Positions 1-12,666 of a stretch of DNA of 64,000 bases are shown here, piece by piece (positions within the stretch are counted from its first letter, which is position 1; each line of letters opens with the position of its first letter). This DNA is from Auanema rhodensis. Lineage: Eukaryota; Nematoda; Chromadorea; Rhabditida; Rhabditidae. The stretch is from assembly GCA_964057225.1 (NCBI GenBank), contig OZ059894.1, positions 17,576,476 to 17,640,475 on the forward strand. Direction: 5' to 3'. The position numbers and the translations under genes were made by a program. The notes beneath the pieces are model-generated. The model had not been told where the DNA came from and did not search any database. It saw only the letters and a list, made by a program, of their open reading frames with translations.

Positions 1-44
1 AATTGTAATGTTTTTCAAACTTATATCATTATTTTTTGATTAAG

Positions 45-1305
45 ACACTGGAAGAACGTCTATGTAATCGTGCAAAAAGAAAATTCATATCTAAAATTGA
101 CCCAAGTATCATGGTAAAACGCTTTTTATTTATCTATTCGATTTTTGAAATAAACAGATATCGGATGAAGAAATGAAGCAGAATTTAGAAGACTATTCCG
201 ATACCATGATGAAGAGAGAAAAGCCTTGTAGTCAAAAATATCCGAGTGCAAATGAACTTCTATCTCTCATACCTCCCAATTATCCAAAAGGTTACTATTT
301 TTTAAACAACAGTTTTAAGCTTCATTATAGCATTGCATCATCTTTTCCGTAGAGCTCAACGTAAATATGATGAAACACTCGAATTCGAACAGGTTACTTG
401 TTAATATTTATCTTTTAAATTTTTATTTAAGGATGAAAATTTTGTACTACCTGCATTGGAATTCGATGTTCAACCTCCTCTTGAACGCGATAATCTCGAA
501 GAAATGGAGAGCGAACCAGATTTCTGGCGCACTCCAGGGCATGCCAGTATTTTCGATTCGTTAGTTTAATGATGGCCATATTCTTATCTTTGCAGTTATT
601 TTTCAGTTTTGGCGTAACTTTCCCTGGATACACCGAAGTATTTCCTTTGTATCTATTCCTAATATATTGTTAATTTTAAAGATATTGAGAGATGAAGGTC
701 TTGACCACGATGATTACTACAATAGATATCCCACGAATGAGACTGACGACACGTTGGAAGCACAACGTCGACGAACCAGATCCTCAGCAATGAGTATTTT
801 TCATATTTTGAATATTATATCACTGTATTATTGCAGCTGAGAGACCTTCAACGGCTCTTGAAGACGTTTTACTAGATCCCAACGAAGAGACTTATCCGGT
901 ATCCCGTCATGCTCGATGTACCTTGGTTATCCAAGGAAGGTTAGTGTAGTCTACAACAATAAAGTTGTACTGTATATTTAGAATCACCCAAGAGCGAGAA
1001 GAGCTGCTTCAGCGAATCGAATTGTAAGTGTTGGTTTTTATAAGCGTTTGCTAACTATATTGCAGTGAGGTCGAGAAAGCATTCCACAATGGAAATGTCT
1101 TGAATTTTTCTACCGTTTTTCCAAAATCCGAAAGTACAAGTAAAACAGCTGCTTTAGGATTTTCATGTTTATTAGGTAAGAGGATATCCTGAAAATTTTG
1201 AATTTCCTTAATTATGCAGAACTTCTGAGAACAAAAAATTGGATTGCTACCCAAGATGAACCATTTGCTGATATTATAATATCGAATGACACAGAGTTGT
1301 TATAA
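45..1305 (+). CDS. Cohesin kleisin subunit (Rad21/REC-8/COH-3 type), 3' part
   Basis: Partial gene; the 5' end lies left of the window. The first exon seen begins after an AG at 43-44. About eight short exons can be joined in frame to a TAA at 1303-1305. The last exons encode a kleisin C-terminal winged helix: a segment with TSKTAALGFSCLLELL, then a basic/aromatic stretch and the ending EPFADIII, which parallels the Rad21 ending with 'EPYSDIIATPG'. Kleisins bridge the SMC1 and SMC3 heads to close the cohesin ring; the C-terminal winged helix binds the SMC1 head. The acidic middle (DEGLDHDDYYNR, ETDD) fits the low-complexity linker of kleisins. Whether it is the mitotic Rad21 or a meiotic REC-8/COH-3-like paralogue cannot be decided without the N-terminus. 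The divergent end (no PGPRF motif) leans towards a meiotic or nematode-specific form; this is inference. Confidence 0.75.
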
Positions 1306-2059
1306 TTATTAACTCAACTGTAATATATAAATATTAATTAACAAAAAATACTATATTTCGATTGCTTACGCTCTGTGCTATAACGTTTTTTATGCTTTAT
1401 TCCCTTGCTACTTCTGTAAAATAAATTAAATTGTTGTAGTGCTCTATTTTGATGTCTTAAATAAAATGTACAGGATATATTCTGGGAATAGTTGAAGTTA
1501 ATGTTAAAATAGTAAAATTATACGAAGCCAAGTATTTGTTTGTTGGTGCCTAATTTTATATTGGTTGTAGATATTAATTAAACTATAAAGTGTTTAATAT
1601 TTTAAATACAGTAAATGTTATAAAATTATTCATGCAAACAATGGTAATATATTATAATCAAACTAATCATGCTTTATATTATATAAAGATTATAATATTA
1701 ATAAAAATTAATTGTTCGCATGCTCACTCAAACAGAATGTTTTTCAAGTATCTCCAAATCATTCCCCGAATGTAATACTAGTGAAAATTGAAAAATTAAC
1801 GGTATATCGTGCTCAATTATTAATAATATTTCACTGTAGTTTTTAAAGCATTGAACTTGATTTATTTGGTGAAATTTTTTTTGTTGCAAATCATATTGTT
1901 ATAGAAGGTCTTTAAGCGCGCTCCAATCGCAAAAAAATACGGTGTGTTCGGTATATTTTAGAAGACGAATTGTTCAAACTATTCGAATTCAAAGCAACAA
2001 TTCAATCTGTTTTTTGATTTTAAAGCTAAAATTCGAATATTTTATTTTTTTTCTTGAAG
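1306..2059. other. Intergenic, AT-rich
   Basis: 754 bp between the kleisin stop and the crooked-neck start. It is AT-rich and I see no coding exon, RNA gene or repeat in it. It should hold the kleisin 3' UTR and the promoter or trans-splice site of the next gene. The spacing is much longer than the roughly 100 bp usual inside nematode operons, so an operon is not indicated. Confidence 0.5.
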
Positions 2060-5000
2060 ATGAGCGACGACGAGGGCCCAGTTGCTGAAAATAAGCCGTT
2101 AAGGCTTCCCAAAAAAGCCCAGCGTGTTAAAAATAAGGTAATTTTTGAATTTCGACGCTGAAAAAAGAAATGCTACTTATATAGGCGCCCGCTGAAGTTC
2201 AAATTACTGCAGAACAACTTCTCCGAGAAGCTAAGGAACGTGAATTAGAACTTCTTCCTCCTCCTCCAAAACCTAAGGTATGTGATTTTTTTTTCTTATG
2301 TTATGTAATTTGATTCAGATCACAGATCCTGGAGAGCTTGCAGAATACCAAAGAAAGAAAAGAAAAGAGTTTGAAGATGGTATTCGTAAGAATAGGTATG
2401 CTTTCGTTTGTATTACAGCTTAAAAACCTTTTCAGAATGCAAATTGCCAATTGGATAAAGTACGGAAAATGGGAAGAATCCATAGGAGAAGTTCAAAGGT
2501 ATGTAAGCAATATTTTATAATTTATAATTAATCTCTTAAGGTCTCGCTCGGTATTCGAACGTGCTCTAGATGTTGATCATAGATCAATTACTATTTGGTT
2601 ACAATATGCTGAAATGGAAATGAGGTTTTCTTCAAAGTAATTAGTATTTTTAATGTTGGTGTTTTTAGATCAAAGCAGATAAATCATGCCAGAAATGTGT
2701 TTGATAGAGCAGTCACAATCTTACCTCGTGCTATGCAATTTTGGCTTAAATATTCATATATGGAAGAAGTTGTTGGTAATTTACCAGGAGCAAGACAGGT
2801 TTTGTGTACAGGCTTTCATCACTGTTTATCAACATTTTAGGTATTTGAAAGATGGATGGAGTGGGCTCCACCCGAGCAAGCCTGGCAGACATATATTAAT
2901 TTTGAAATAAGGTTTTCTCGTTTTTTAGTTTTTTAAACATTTTCATTTATTCAGATATAAGGAAATTGATCGTGCTCGAACCATTTATCAAAAGTTTTTA
3001 CATGTTCATGGAACAAATATTCAGAATTGGATAAAATATTCTCGTTTCGAAGAAAAGAATGGTTATGTGGGCAATGCTCGAGCTGTAAGTCATACAATAA
3101 GTAAAGACACTTATTCTCAATCATCTTAGTCATATGAACGTGGAATGGAATATTTCGGTGAAGACAATATTGAGGAAGCATTACTTATAGCATTCGCTCA
3201 ATTTGAAGAGAGACAGAAAGAACACGAAAGAGCTCGCGTGATTTACAAGTAAGTTGGAACTTAGTTGTATAGATATTTTAATATTTTATTTCTATTCTAT
3301 AATTATGGTATTAAAAATTTATTTGTTCAAAATAACATATCGATACTAAGGGTTGAATAGTTGTCAAAAAATGAAACACCAATATGCCACAATCACTATC
3401 TTTTTTCAGATATGGCCTCGATAATTTGCCATCCCATCGTACAGCTGAAATATTCAAACATTACTCTATTCATGAAAAAAAGTATGGTGAACGTGCTGGA
3501 ATAGAAAACGTCATTGTTAGCAAAAGAAGAACTCAATACGAACAGGTACAGTTCCTAATACTAATATTTTTTATTTTTTTAACTTTTAGCAAGTAACCGA
3601 AAATGCGTTTAACTATGATGCTTGGTTTGATTACCTACGTTTGCTTGAAAATGAGGAATGTCCCAGAGAAGAGGTTGAAGATTGCTATGAACGAGCCGTT
3701 TCTAACATCCCACCCCATATGGTAAATCAGATTTTGATCGATAATGCATTATCACAATTCATTGAAGGAAAAGCGACATTGGAGAAGATACATATATTTA
3801 TGGATCAATTATGCTTTATACGAAGAACTAACATGCAATGATCCTGTAAAAACGAGACAGGTTTGTTATATAGTAAACTATTTGAAATAATTAAAATATT
3901 ATTATTTAGATATACAAGTATTGTTTGGAAATAATCCCACATAAAAGATTCACATTTGCAAAAATATGGATAATGTTTAGTCAGTTTGAAATACGACAAA
4001 AAAATCTACAAGAAGCTAGAAAAATTATGGTTAGTTTCTTTTGTTCATTCAAATTTAACATTTAATTCTGCGTTTCTAGGGTAATGCAATAGGAAAGTGC
4101 CCAACGGACAAACTGTTCCGTTGTTACATTGAGTTAGAGTTACAACTTCGAGAGTTTGATCGTTGTCGTATGCTGTATCAGAAATTCTTGGAACATTCGC
4201 CTGAAAATAGTTCAACTTGGATAAAGGTCTGCGATTTAGAGTAAAATTTACAGCTAATTATGGTTGTTCAGTTTGCCGAGATGGAATCATGCTTAGGTGA
4301 TACAGATCGTGCAAGAGCTTTATTTGATATTGCTATCAATCGTCCAGCTTTGGATATGCCAGAGGTGAATTCATTTTTTTCAATACAATTAGTTCTAGTC
4401 TGAATTTTAGATTTTGTGGAAGGCTTACATAGACTTCGAAATAAAAATTGATGAATTCGATAGAGCAAGAGAACTATATGAAGCTCTTCTGCAAAGAACT
4501 AATCACATTAAGGCATGTTTTTTATGGTATTAACGTAACATAGTACTTGACTTCAGGTATGGATATCATTAGCCGAATTTGAACTATCAAATGGCAATCA
4601 TGAATTAGCTAGAAAGGTACTATTATGAATAAATAATATTTTGTAACTAATGTTGTTCAGATATTTGAACGAGCGAACACAGCTCTCGAGAGAGCTGAAA
4701 AGGAAGAGCGGCTCATGTTATTAGAAGCATGGCTTTCATCTGAGAAAAATATTGGAGACGAATCACAAATTGAAAGGTATGTTGCCATACTATTTAAAAA
4801 ATATTTTTTACCCTTTGTAGTGTTTCTAAAATGATGCCTCGTCGTGTTAAAAAAAGGAGACAAATACAAACTGAAGATGGTGTGGATGCTGGATGGGAAG
4901 AGTATTATGATTACATTTTCCCACAAGATCAAGGTTTGAATTAATTTTTACTTTTTTTATTAACTTAATTATTTATAGCTGCTCAAGGATCGTTCAAACT

Positions 5001-5326
5001 TTTGGAAGCTGCTGCTCGTTGGAAGAAACAAAGAGAACAGCAAGCTATGGTATGGTTTTGTTGAGGTAGTTGACAAGTATAATTTACGTCTTAGGAAGCG
5101 GAAAAAGCTGTTGATGATAGGGATGAGGAAAAAGCAGCTGATTCAGGTGACGAAGATGTTAAAAATCGAGAAGGTTCTTTTATAAATATTGTCTAAGTAT
5201 AATGATTTCATTTCAGGTGATAGTGATACTGATCTTGATGACAGTTCTAGCTCAAGCTCAAGTTCAGATTCCGGATCTAGTTCCGGGTCTTCGTCATCCT
5301 CGGACAGTGATTCTGATGAGAAATAA
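2060..5326 (+). CDS. Crooked neck-like HAT-repeat pre-mRNA splicing factor (CRNKL1/Clf1)
   Basis: About 17 exons with introns of roughly 45-60 bp; start ATG 2060, stop TAA 5324-5326, AATAAA at 5414. The product of roughly 690 residues is built almost entirely of HAT (half-a-TPR) repeats: an N-terminal [13 protein letters not shown] block, then repeated W..Y..(E/F) units such as [38 protein letters not shown] and DAGWEEYFDYIFPxD-like sequence near the end. It matches metazoan CRNKL1 along its length. CRNKL1/Clf1 is a scaffold of the Prp19-associated (NTC) complex in the activated spliceosome. One intron (3722-3767) must be removed to restore [10 protein letters not shown]. The C-terminus is an acidic, Ser-rich tail (repeated S with D/E, ending SDSDEK), longer and more serine-rich than I expect for the family. 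High confidence in family. Confidence 0.93.
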
Positions 5327-6177
5327 TTCTTTCTAACTCAAAGTCGTGGTCTCGCAAGGTGTATTTATGTTCTTGTTGATTTTGAAATCACTTGTTATTC
5401 ATTCAATCAGCTGAATAAATAATTTAAATTCAGTAGAATTTCTATATGTTAATTTAGTTTGATCTACCATATATCTGGTGGGGCATCAAATCTTCATTTG
5501 TATTTATGACACTTTAGGTTGCTAAGAATGCGTTTTGGTTTTTTTTGATTTAACTGTAAACAAACATGGTTCCGAGATTAAATGCTGGTGCGGTAGGTGT
5601 TATCTTATTCTCTTTTACCATCTTTATCAATACAAAACAAGCGTGAATTTATTTATTTGTCAGCAACAAGGTATCTTTTTGAACTCGATCAAACTTTATT
5701 TATTAGTAGTATTAATTTCATTTTTCATACTGTTTTAACCTTTATAAAACGAGTGATCTTGTGGATTTCGTGTTGATAATCCTCTGACGCGTGGCGTTTG
5801 ATGAGAACAGATTGAATTCAACATAAATTCCTTTATATTAAAAAAGAAATGCGATTCACGTTCCTGGCAGATTTTCTAAAATCAGAAAGCGTGAGTGCTT
5901 TTACCATTTTTTTTCAAAGTTTTTCTCTTGGTCTCATGTGAACTAGATAACTATCGCTGCATACATGAATGGTCTTGCGATTTTGGATATTTGATAAAAT
6001 CTAATCCAGATCTATGAGTCGCTCTTCATTGCATTGTTTTCTGTCGCTCTCGTTTGGATAAGTAATAGAACGATTCAAATCTTAGTTCCTCACCCATCTT
6101 TCTCCAAGCGATTTATAGAATCTGCGAAGGTTTAGTCTCATTCTCCTGCGCTGTTCTTAGGGGTAAAGCCAATAATG
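5327..6177. other. Intergenic, no gene seen
   Basis: About 850 bp holding the 3' UTR of the crooked-neck gene (AATAAA at 5414-5419) and the upstream region of the PAPS transporter. A small open frame at 5535-5738 is low-complexity and has no splice support. No RNA gene or repeat was noticed. Confidence 0.5.
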
Positions 6178-8221
6178 GTACTCGATATTGACTACTTCGG
6201 TAATATACCTGCTTTTGCTAATTTTGTTGTTGAGTATTTCAATTCGGTAAGATACTGCATACTACTTGGGTTTTCTATTTTATTTTTTAAACATTTTGTT
6301 ATTGACTTAATTGCATCTCTTTAGGCTAGGGAGCTGTCTCCTGATGAGTTGCCTTGGCCGTTGAAGTTTATTCTGATTGTGCTGGGATATTCCACTGTTG
6401 TTGCCCCTGTTGCTATATTTATTTATTTTTATAAAAAGCGAATTGAAGGTTTTATCAGTTCGCATGCTTGCTAGAAATTACTTTTCAAAAAATTTCAGAA
6501 ACTAACCCTAATTATGTACCAAGATCGTATTGGGCCCGCTTTGTTCACCTTTTTTCTGTTGGTGATCCTCAGAATAGAGGTTTTGAAACTTTAGCTGTAC
6601 GTTATTTATTTGAGGAAATAATTAGTATATATTATGTTTCAGCCTAATTGTTCCCATTCAAAAAATGATGAAAATGAAAATAAAAACAAAATGATTAGAG
6701 ATTTTGTACTTCTTATGTTTTATTTTGCTGGTATTCAGGTATTAATCAAATTGTTTTATATATATATTTTTTTCAATATTGAAGGTTACTTTGGTATTAA
6801 TGGGATTTCTCCAGGAGAGAATTATAACTCAGGGATATTCACGGTTTGATGATATTTCTGTGGTTAGTTTTCAAAATATTGATAAATATTCTTGTATTGT
6901 TTTAAGTTTGAGAAATTTGGGGATGCTCAGTTTTTGGTTTTCTGTAATAGAATTATTGCTCTTTTTGTATGCTTCATTGTGCTTTACAGTAGCTGGGGGA
7001 GGTAAGTTCACTGCTGAACCTAATTTATTTGAATCATTTTACTTTATTATTATTATTCAGACAACCACCTCATGTTCCACCTCTCTACGTACATTCATAT
7101 ACATCATTTTCGAATACCATGTCGTCGTGGTGTCAATATGAGGCATTAAAATATGTTTCATTTCCAACACAGGTAATACAAATCCTCTATGGCAGATAGA
7201 TAGTAACAATATTTAGACTATATGTAAAGCTTCAAAAGTAGTTGCAACAATGTTTATGGGTAGAGTTGTTCGAGGACAAAGGTAGATTTAAAATATTCTA
7301 TAATTCCTAAAAATATAACTAACAATTTCTGAAATGGAATCAATTAGTCAAACAAGAACATTAAAAAATGAAAATATTTTTATTACTTTATTCTTCCGAA
7401 TTTTATTTATATCTAAGATTTGCTAATTTTTATTAATGAATTCAATTTAGATATACCTGGGCTGAATATGGATTAGGCACAACTATTGCCGTTGGTGCCA
7501 GTCTTTTTCTATTGAGTACTGGTGGAACAGTTCAAGATGAGACATCAACATCGGTATGTTAGGGCATATTATCTCTTTTTAATTCTTAATTCTAGATATC
7601 TGGTTTGATTCTCATGGCTGGCTATCTAATTTTTGATGCTTTCACACTTAACTGGCAAAAATCCTTATTTGATCTGAAACCACGAGTATCAAAATATCAG
7701 GTGAAATAAGTTGAGAGAATGTCATATAAAACAGCAATTTTTCAGATGATGTTAGGAGTTAACATCTTTTCAGCAATTCTTTGTTTAGTTTCACTTGTTG
7801 AACAAGGAACTCTATTCACATCCATGAAGTTTTTACAAGAACACACGCATGTTTCTTCTGATATCTTCTTTTTGAGTCTTTCCGGTGCTACAGGACAGGT
7901 ATTATTATCTTATTATTCAAATTTGTATTTAATGTTTTCTTAGCTTTTCATCTACTCAACAATAGAAAAGTTTGGTCCTATTGTATTTGCTGTAATCATG
8001 ACCATTAGACAAGTTTGCTTAATTGACATAAACACCCACCAACCATCATCTATTTTCAGATGCTCTCTATTCTATTATCTTCTATTTATTACAGTCATCC
8101 AATGACTATTTGGGCTACTGTTGGATTCTTGGTTGTCTTCGGAGCTTTATTCATCGATATTTACCGTAGATACTTTGAAAAAAGATCCACTAAATCCGAG
8201 ATGCAGAAATCACAAGCTTAG
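6178..8221 (+). CDS. pst-1: PAPS transporter, SLC35B2/PST-1 type
   Basis: About 11 exons; ATG 6178, TAG 8219-8221. The multi-pass membrane protein carries the family signature of the 3'-phosphoadenosine 5'-phosphosulfate (PAPS) antiporter: [11 protein letters not shown] (SLC35B2 has WGVLQERVMTR), [60 protein letters not shown] and [10 protein letters not shown]. It should import PAPS from cytosol into the Golgi lumen in exchange for PAP, feeding sulfation of heparan sulfate and other glycans. The N-terminal part before QERII has one TM and a hydrophilic Asn/Lys-rich stretch (DENENKNK) that is probably luminal or cytosolic loop. Splice joins were chosen to keep phase, for example after YSRFDDISV, skipping an unspliced shadow frame. 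Symbol is by family similarity to C. elegans pst-1; pst-2 (SLC35B3) is less likely because of the QERIIT context. Confidence 0.88.
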
Positions 8222-9286
8222 ATACTGTATCATGCTTTGTGCTATAGTATTCAATATATTGTTATCATATTTTAATAGGTTGAAATAATTATGCAAAAGC
8301 TGTGATTTATCCAAACAGTACTCATTACATACGCAATCAAGGATTGTCATACGGGATATTATAAAGTGATGCAGATTTCTTAAATAAATTTTTTACAATT
8401 CTTATGATAATGTCAACATCAGATAACTCAAGGGATGGTGAGCATCGTGAAGCTGTAAGCAAACAACGTATATCGATTTGATTATTAGTTAAAAAGAAAT
8501 TACGTATAATCATTTGAACTATTACTAGTTGTTGATTTGGTAATATCCACTATTGACATTTGTTATTTAGATGATTCATCTTGGGTACAATAGTATACGA
8601 CCATTATCAGAATGCTTAATGCGGAGGGGGTGACCATATACATATAGTCATACATGTTTTGCTTTTTTTCCCGATTCGAATCGATATGTTATTGCCTTAT
8701 AATTCAAACTTTCCAACTAAATCTTTCCTTTCTATAAATTTCCTTGTAACTTTTAATGTTTCATCACTCTAAACATAGCGGCTCCTCACATTATTGGAAG
8801 TTTGCTTCTCATATTGTTGTTCATTATTCTGCTTAGAATTCATGTTCTATATAACACAAAGCTTCCTCTACAGCTGACATCGAGGTTCTTTGTGAGATAG
8901 GTGTGTTGGGACTAAATTCGATTCGTTAAATCCAACTGAGCGTCTAAGACAGTTCAGCAGTGTCAACCCTCTCGTTTTCCCGCTTCCTCTTCGTCTCTCT
9001 ATGCGTTGAAGACTGCCACTTTCTCTCTAGCTACTGTGTTAAGTCTCTGTCAACTCTCTGAAGTTCAACTTGATGTCTCATCTCTCTATTTCTTTTTCAC
9101 GTACGTCTATCTTCAGTGATATTTACAGGACAGCCGGGAACTAGTTGCTCGCTTCTTCACCTTCTTCTTCTTCATCATCATAGTCTTCTCCGTCCTTTCT
9201 CCCTTTCTTTCTCATTCTCCATTGGTGCTACCATCGTGTGGTAGCCTATCATCGTCTTAAATTTTGATTTTCCAATCATCGTTATC
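8222..9286. promoter_or_regulatory. Intergenic; pyrimidine-rich upstream region of the Shisa-like gene
   Basis: The last 350 bp before the next ATG (about 8930-9250) are rich in CT and CTT runs, with a short perfect hairpin of GCTACC and GGTAGC arms around 9229-9245. This composition is unlike the AT-rich intergenic DNA elsewhere and suggests promoter or 5' UTR sequence. Two short open pieces at 8404-8633 and a hydrophobic open frame ending at 8900 are discussed as a finding. Confidence 0.35.
8404..8633 (+). CDS. Possible two-exon micropeptide (37 aa), weak
   Basis: An ATG at 8404 opens a 17-codon frame ending exactly at a good donor (GTAAGC at 8455). An acceptor TTATTTAG at 8563-8570 lets it continue in phase 0 for 20 more codons to TGA 8631-8633. 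No family is recognised and there is no signal peptide. The short length means chance is a real possibility. It might instead be a 5' exon of a longer transcript that reads on into the hydrophobic frame around 8757-8900, but I found no phase-compatible junction. Confidence 0.2.
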
Positions 9287-11621
9287 ATGGCCATCGGTCA
9301 ATATCAGCTGTTACCAACAGTTCTGATCACCTTGACAATATTCTGTCAACTATCACAAGCGGTACGTTATACAAGCTGACCACAATGCTGGTACATTTAT
9401 CTTTTTTAAAAATCTATAAAGTACTTGAAATAAGATATAAATTGTGGCTTTTGCTGTTTTCAGATTTTCATCGTTTCTGTTTATTTCCTTTACGTACAAT
9501 TTGAGTACTTTCAAAATAAATTTCTTTTTGTTTTTATAACTTTCATAACCTTTACTGAAATATTTTTCAACTGTATTTGAATAGATTTCATCTTAGGTTG
9601 TACAATGTCCAGCAAATAGTTTTGGACATAAGCTTGAATGTGCATTTGAATGTTGTGAATCTTTTGAAGGAAATGACCAGGTACTTTTTAAGTTTTTTTA
9701 TTTTATTTGAAAATTATTTCTTCAAACAATTGCTGTAAGCTTTAGTGTCACTACTAAAGCTACTAAACAAACAAAGGTGCCAAAAACTTTTCTTCGAGGA
9801 AGTTTCAAAATGAACTATTAATAGGGAATTATAATCATACAGATTTCAATTCTATTTGATGATTCTATCAATATTTTCCTTAAATTCGTATCTTAGGGTC
9901 ATTATTGCTGTGGAGTAGAAGAAAAAAATCTTCAACAACGAGGAGTCGAAAGACGATCTGAACGATTTGTAGCATATGGCAACACTTTCCAGTTAGTTTC
10001 TTATTCAAGTTTATTAAATTGAAAAAATTTATTTGGAAAGATATTTGAGTATTAGGAATATTTTAAAAATAAAGTAATAAAAGTCTTTTGAAATCTTTTG
10101 AATAGTCTATCTGTTCCTCTTCTCGGCATCTCTTCATTGTAATCCGTCCTGAACAATTCTGTGTACTTTTCGTGCTTGACAAACTTGCCGGCGGAATCAC
10201 GCAAAAGAGATAAATTGAAAAAAAAAAATGAGCCAAGAATTATGAATATGAATGAGGAAATGTTTGGGTAAACATAATTGTATTTCAGAGTTGATTATAC
10301 ATTATTAGTTATTGGAATGATTGTATCAATAATCCTTTCAATTCTGTGCTCATTCTTCTGTTGTTTACTGTGCAATGGATGTTGGCTTCACAGGTATTTA
10401 ACAATTTTTGAAGAAAAACTTTGAAAATATTGTATCCTTTAAGTACTTAATCTTTGTTTTTAGGAGACGTAATCCTCAAATGTATGAAAGTGTAAATGAA
10501 CGAGGGTGGTATCCTATTTGCTGTAAGTTAAAGATTATTTTTTCATTGTAAAAATCAAAAGAAATATCTTCGACAAACATACTCGTAATGCAAATCGATG
10601 ACTGATTATTGATTTTGATTGTTGTTTTTCATCGATTCCCATGTTTTTCAAAAGATTTCCTTTTATGAATTCTCTCTCTCCGTATGTATGCATGCCTACC
10701 CTTTCTTGAATTTTTTCTTTTTTTCTTGTTTTCTATCATTCTCGCTCTCTATTTCTTCATGACCACACCCATTTCAAGAAATGGGTTAACATTGGTCAAT
10801 GTAGGAAAACGACAAAAATCAGAACAGAGGGTGACTGGAACAAAGAAAATTCATTATTCTTTTGAAGAAAATGATGTCTTATTTCCTGAAAAATGTGTTC
10901 TTTCTACTGTCTTTCTCCTCATTTGATTTCATGAACTCGCCCAAAAAAAAAAATTAATTTTGTGTTAACAGCAATCAGGGATCCAGTTATCATGTTTATA
11001 GTCAAAGAAAGGCAACAATGATAGGTAATATGTGCAAAATGTAAACTAGATAACTTAAAATTTTTAAAAATATACAATTAAATTCACTAAAATATACTGA
11101 TATTTGATGTCAGGTGGATTTGGAATTCCTCTCGGAACTGTTGTTTTCTCTACTCATCCTCCTCATTATCGTGACGACAGCGAAATGTACCATGGATCGT
11201 CAACATCTAGTCTTCCATCTTCGAAACAAAGGTTGGCGATTTTTAAAAACTTTCCAAATATGTGTTACGTCATCAGAATCGTACGTCTTTTTGAAATCTA
11301 TACAATATATATAAAAGGCAACGATAATCTTTCTTGAAATAAAAGTCGGAGTTTATTTCTTTGAGTGGATATGTCCTTAGAAAGATCGAATCGAAGAACG
11401 CACGTGTTACTCTGATATCAATGCTGGCCATCTTTGAAGTTCAACGTTGCTGTCGTTGATTGACGGAACACATAGGGATTCACATACTTATTTGAAAATG
11501 AAAACCCAAACACTTGTTAAACGATACATAATAGATTGTTTGTTTCAGAGTAAGATTCAACCCAGACGGTACTCCACGAGGTGTTTTGAAGAATGGCCAT
11601 GATGCTCAATACCGAGATTAA
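9287..11621 (+). CDS. Shisa/WBP1-like single-pass Cys-rich adaptor with PPxY
   Basis: About seven exons; ATG 9287, TAA 11619-11621. Order of parts: signal peptide (MAIGQYQLLPTVLITLTIF, about residues 1-24); a cysteine-rich ectodomain with spacing C-x10-C-x3-CC-x10-CC (cysteines in QCPANSFG, LECAFECCES, GHYCCGVE); a basic stretch; one TM helix (YTLLVIGMIVSIILSILCSF) followed by cysteines CCLLCNGC; and a cytoplasmic tail with Tyr/Gly-rich sequence and a PPHY motif (PPxY, WW-domain ligand). This layout is that of the Shisa/WBP1/VOPP1/CYYR1 superfamily of transmembrane adaptors, which link membrane cargo to NEDD4-type ligases or regulate receptor trafficking. I cannot place it in one subfamily. 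Introns are longer here (200-500 bp) than in the genes to the left. The junction between the CC exon (about 10525) and the exon starting near 11113 skips 590 bp and may hide a small exon. Confidence 0.65.
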
Positions 11622-12607
11622 GCATAATTCATATTAAATCATAGAAATATAATGAAATGCTTGGACATCAAACGTCTTCTGTATATATTTATAACATTTT
11701 TAATTCTTTTTGCAAATTGAAGACTAAAACTTTTTAAGTAAACAAAGTTGCTTAAAAGCAATGAACTTTTTTAAAAGATAGTGTAGTAGGAGTTCAAAAA
11801 AGTTCTCAAACATCGTCATTGTAAGCATAATGTTTCATCTACTCTACACGGTTTTTCATACTTTAAATATTTTTGTTCTCTCATATGTCATATTACGCTT
11901 ATGTTTGATATTTCTTCAAATAAAATCTTTAATTTCAACATGTTTCTTGATGCTCGTTAGGTTACTTGTCGGTCACATAGAACAGCTCATTCATCTTACT
12001 ACTTAACTGTTCTTTTTTCTCATTAATTTTCCAGAGAAACGGAAAGGCATTAAGATATCTCACTTGTGATTGAAGCGTCTTCCTCCAATTTTGGATTTGC
12101 TTTCGAAATTTCGTTTTTTTCACAATTCAAATTACATGAAATTACATGAAATTACATAGATATCGCATTTGTTTATTATTTAAAAAACATGATTCATTAC
12201 TGAAGCTTCAAGTACTTTCTTTTTTGTTTTATTTATTAAAATATTCTTCTTATTTTGGCTGACAAAATCTTGTTCCGTTATAATCAACTTAATGAATAAA
12301 ATTATTTTTTTTTTACAAATTTTAAATATCTCATTCTATAATACACTGACTTGTTACAATGAAAACAAACAATTTATTTTAAACAAAAAACTAAAATACA
12401 CAGTTGTTTTCTTATAAAATATTTTAACAGTTAAATAAAAATCAAGAAAAGTGGTCAATGTCTTTGATGGAAGTAGAATTTCTTTTCTTTCTACTCGTCC
12501 CTTCTCTAATAGCTGTCTATGTCGGATGACAGATTCGTTTCAATATGGGCAAAGACTCATCAGTTAACTTACGAGTATTTCCAAATCCGTATTAATTTTC
12601 ATTCACT

Positions 12608-12666
<59 letters not shown>

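Noticed and set aside
3805-3999. Minus-strand open frames inside the crooked-neck gene
   Set aside because: They are antisense shadows of conserved plus-strand exons; the same holds for 2301-2483, 2951-3181, 4268-4468 and 4657-4932.
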